From Saxidomus purpurata (Eukaryota > Mollusca > Bivalvia > Venerida > Veneridae), in contig JAFMSR010000001.1 in NCBI GenBank assembly GCA_022818135.1, positions 3,307,017 to 3,371,016 of the forward strand: DNA of 64,000 nt. Reading direction: 5' to 3'. Below the pieces are notes generated by a model. That model worked only from the letters and a program-made list of their open reading frames with translations. It was not told the origin of the DNA and searched no databases. The translations under genes and the position numbers were made by a program. Positions 61,885-64,000 of the stretch are shown here, piece by piece (positions within the stretch are counted from its first letter, which is position 1; every line of letters starts with the position of its first letter).

Positions 61885-62080
61885 AAGAGAGAAATTCAAA
61901 TAACTGCCCCCTCCCAAAGTTATAAAATGGACTTGCCCATGCTTTAATTTGGTCAGTTCCATTATTTTTTCAAAAGGGGTGCAAACTGAAAATCTACTGA
62001 GTACAGACCATGACTTGACTTCACGAATGGTGCAGGCTGATAATGATCTTACTATAGTCGTAAAGGCAAGATCATTTGCA
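61885..62080 (-). repeat. Dispersed repeat family A, inverted copy 5
   Basis: 'aaaatggacttgcccatgct' then ttaatttggtcagttcc matches copy 4. Further boxes reach 'ttactatagtcgtaaaggca'. Confidence 0.65.
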
Positions 62081-62163
62081 AACACGGAGCAATGTGAAGG
62101 TCAAAGGTGAGAGTAATCAATGTGGTGATATACTCGGTGGAGGATTCAATCCGGCCTTTTGTT

Positions 62164-62230
62164 AAAAAAAAAAAAAAAAATTTTTTGGATAAAAGTTTTT
62201 TTTTTTTTTTTTTTTTTTGGAAAAAAAACG
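62164..62230. repeat. Homopolymer foldback, A-run then T-run
   Basis: A run of about 17 A, a short spacer and a run of about 22 T, then more A. It could be a poly(A)-derived insertion or an assembly or sequencing artefact. Confidence 0.7.
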
Positions 62231-64000
62231 AGTCGATTTGGTTGATAAACATTTAAGCTTTACCGGAGATTGTATGAATCCGAGAATATGGCGGTCCTGA
62301 TTATTTCCAAGGTGATTTCTGAAAGGAAAATCGGTGACCTAAACCGATTGCTAAAATAGTTAATAGTTTTCTGCGATCTTTTTAAGAGGGATCACCTCAT
62401 ATTTATACTTAGTCCGTGTACCTTGTTATCACTTTGTTTAATTATATTTCATTCGGATATAATTACCACCGTAGCTTGCATCCCCCTGTTTATAAGAACA
62501 AAAGGCAATTCGATTATATCCAGACTTAAACTTCTAATAACTGATTGACTTAATGTCTCATTGCAAAGTATATACATGTAGCTTTAAGCAGTTGATACCA
62601 TGCATCAGCATCTAATTCGTATGAGTTACTTTCATACAAGATTGCTGAAAAGATAAACATTTTGTTTCTTTAATTTATATACGATGCAAAATATATGTAC
62701 AATGTATTTTGGTATTTTAATCAACGTGATAATAAATATGTACGAAGACTGTCCCTTAATTTTTATGGCAGCCAGTTTAGGCGCTCGGGAATTTCTCCAG
62801 TATTGTATTGTAATTTGAGAAATATTTTAGTTAGAGTACCCATTCTACTTGTTTTCTGCAGAAAGCCACTGTAGAAACCAATCAGCAAATATCACTCGAA
62901 ATATTTTGTCATAATTTGTGAAAGAGAAGTGAGTTATTTTACCCAAAAGGCTTATTTTACAGACAGCAGTGACATGAATTGATTTAATCTATCGTTTAAA
63001 TATAACTTTAGTATCCATCAGTTTCTGTCAATGCTCATGTCTCTGGTATGGAGTACCAGATGTTATTGTCAATGCACTTCGCAATAATGCCATCCGTTTG
63101 CTTTCAAGCTTGCAGTCGCAGATAGTATTCGTGTTGTCTTGATTTTATGTATACTATATAATAAATATGAAAACATATTTTAGTTTTTTTAAAGTCTTTG
63201 GAGCACTTTACACACGCATATATACGTGTGAATATCATGTCTTTTTCGATTTAAAAAGCAATGTAAGGAATGAGTTTTGTACTAAATAATGACCATGTTC
63301 GCAGGTAAGACATCTTTCTTAGTAATATAAGAGCATCAATACAAAGTGCTCCTGGGACTTTAAGGTATGCGGATATTTTGAGTGGAATTATATGCACAAG
63401 AACAATCTTCTATCTCAAAACTATTCATTGTGATGCGTGTTCAATTTTCCGAAAATCATGAAAGGCTTTTGACCAATTTCTTAAGTTTAAATAGAAAAAA
63501 AAAACATTTAAGCAAACTCTGCTAAATTGGCCATATATATTTGCTCACTAGATACTTTCGAAACTATATCTTTTCTATTATACCCGAATGAGACACAGCT
63601 CCAAAGCATGTACAGTTTTTCTGCTGTATTAAGTTTGCTTGTAAAGAGGAAATGTAATCCGACGAACTGCAATAAATATTGCATTACCTGGCTACTCGAG
63701 TGACGCATTCTAAGCCATCAGAAGGCAACAATGTGTTACAATTTGACATGGAGAACAAAACAACAAATTAAATTGTACACAGGAAGCTGTTTGATTGCTT
63801 TGTGTTCAAGCTAGACCGCTTTGATCTGTTTATTTATCAGTAGAAATAAAAGAGAATATCTGCACATTGAAACAAACATATCTAGGAAAACTAAATATCT
63901 GTGTTCGGTATGAATATCAGGCAAAAAGTGAAACATATTCCAAAAAATATTGATTTAGAGTAAATATCATAAAAGGCACACACAAAGCAATCGTAACATT

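Larger units (their letters stand above)
54366..64000 (-). other. Jagged upstream intron, possibly including intergenic sequence
   Basis: No exon for the Jagged signal peptide or first MNNL part is visible, so the 5' end likely lies beyond the window. The region contains family A repeats (58255-58420, 61885-62080), a palindrome (59301-59412), a LINE fragment (59414-61310) and an A/T foldback (62164-62230). The rest is AT-rich with nothing recognised. Confidence 0.5.

Overview
This is a eukaryotic, AT-rich window with two intron-rich genes, both on the minus strand. They are separated by about 10-15 kb and embedded in tRNA-derived SINEs, foldback elements, satellites and one decayed non-LTR retrotransposon. 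The gene structures, the SINE types and the dispersed repeats (one with a conserved 'gcagattatgatcag' core) fit a mollusc, most likely a bivalve. That assignment is inferred from family resemblance and was not tested by a search.

Left gene (2,827 to 16,246, or to 21,819 with an alternative first exon): a membrane class III nucleotide cyclase with an extracellular NIT (nitrate/nitrite-sensing type) domain. Four exons in consistent phase give a signal-anchor helix, the NIT domain with N-glycosylation sequons, a second membrane helix, a signalling coiled coil and the first half of the cyclase domain. The remaining catalytic exons are not visible and probably lie left of the window. The first coding exon has a near-duplicate at 21,712-21,819 with its own start codon and splice donor. 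The two copies also share a block upstream, which points to alternative promoters or a tandem paralog remnant.

Right gene (31,219 to 54,365, with 5' exons beyond the right edge): a Jagged/Serrate Notch ligand. I traced 22 exons in unbroken phase, totalling 3,360 nt and 1,119 codons plus stop. They encode the end of the MNNL/C2 domain, the DSL domain, 16 EGF repeats, a cysteine-rich VWC-like region, a juxtamembrane domain, one membrane helix and a cytoplasmic tail ending in a PDZ-type valine. Several exon sizes (52, 61, 47, 174, 165, 114) match what I recall of vertebrate JAG1. The signal peptide and first MNNL exon are not in the window.

Repeats by region: a MITE at 0.46-0.72 kb; a 422-bp foldback unit in three copies at 5.0-6.4 kb; 21-bp satellite arrays and nested TIR elements at 6.8-9.0 kb; SINEs at 12.8, 27.4 and 45.0 kb; a 35-bp satellite with a 246-bp higher-order repeat at 18.4-20.05 kb; a 1.5-kb giant inverted repeat at 23.4-24.9 kb; a ~164-bp tandem dispersed repeat at 28.1-28.8 kb; an interrupted CAG/CTG array inside a Jagged intron at 52.0-52.9 kb; and a 5'-truncated LINE at 59.4-61.3 kb. 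Three otherwise unrelated foldback elements share a GCGNAGC apex, the sequence of the well-known ultra-stable DNA mini-hairpin.
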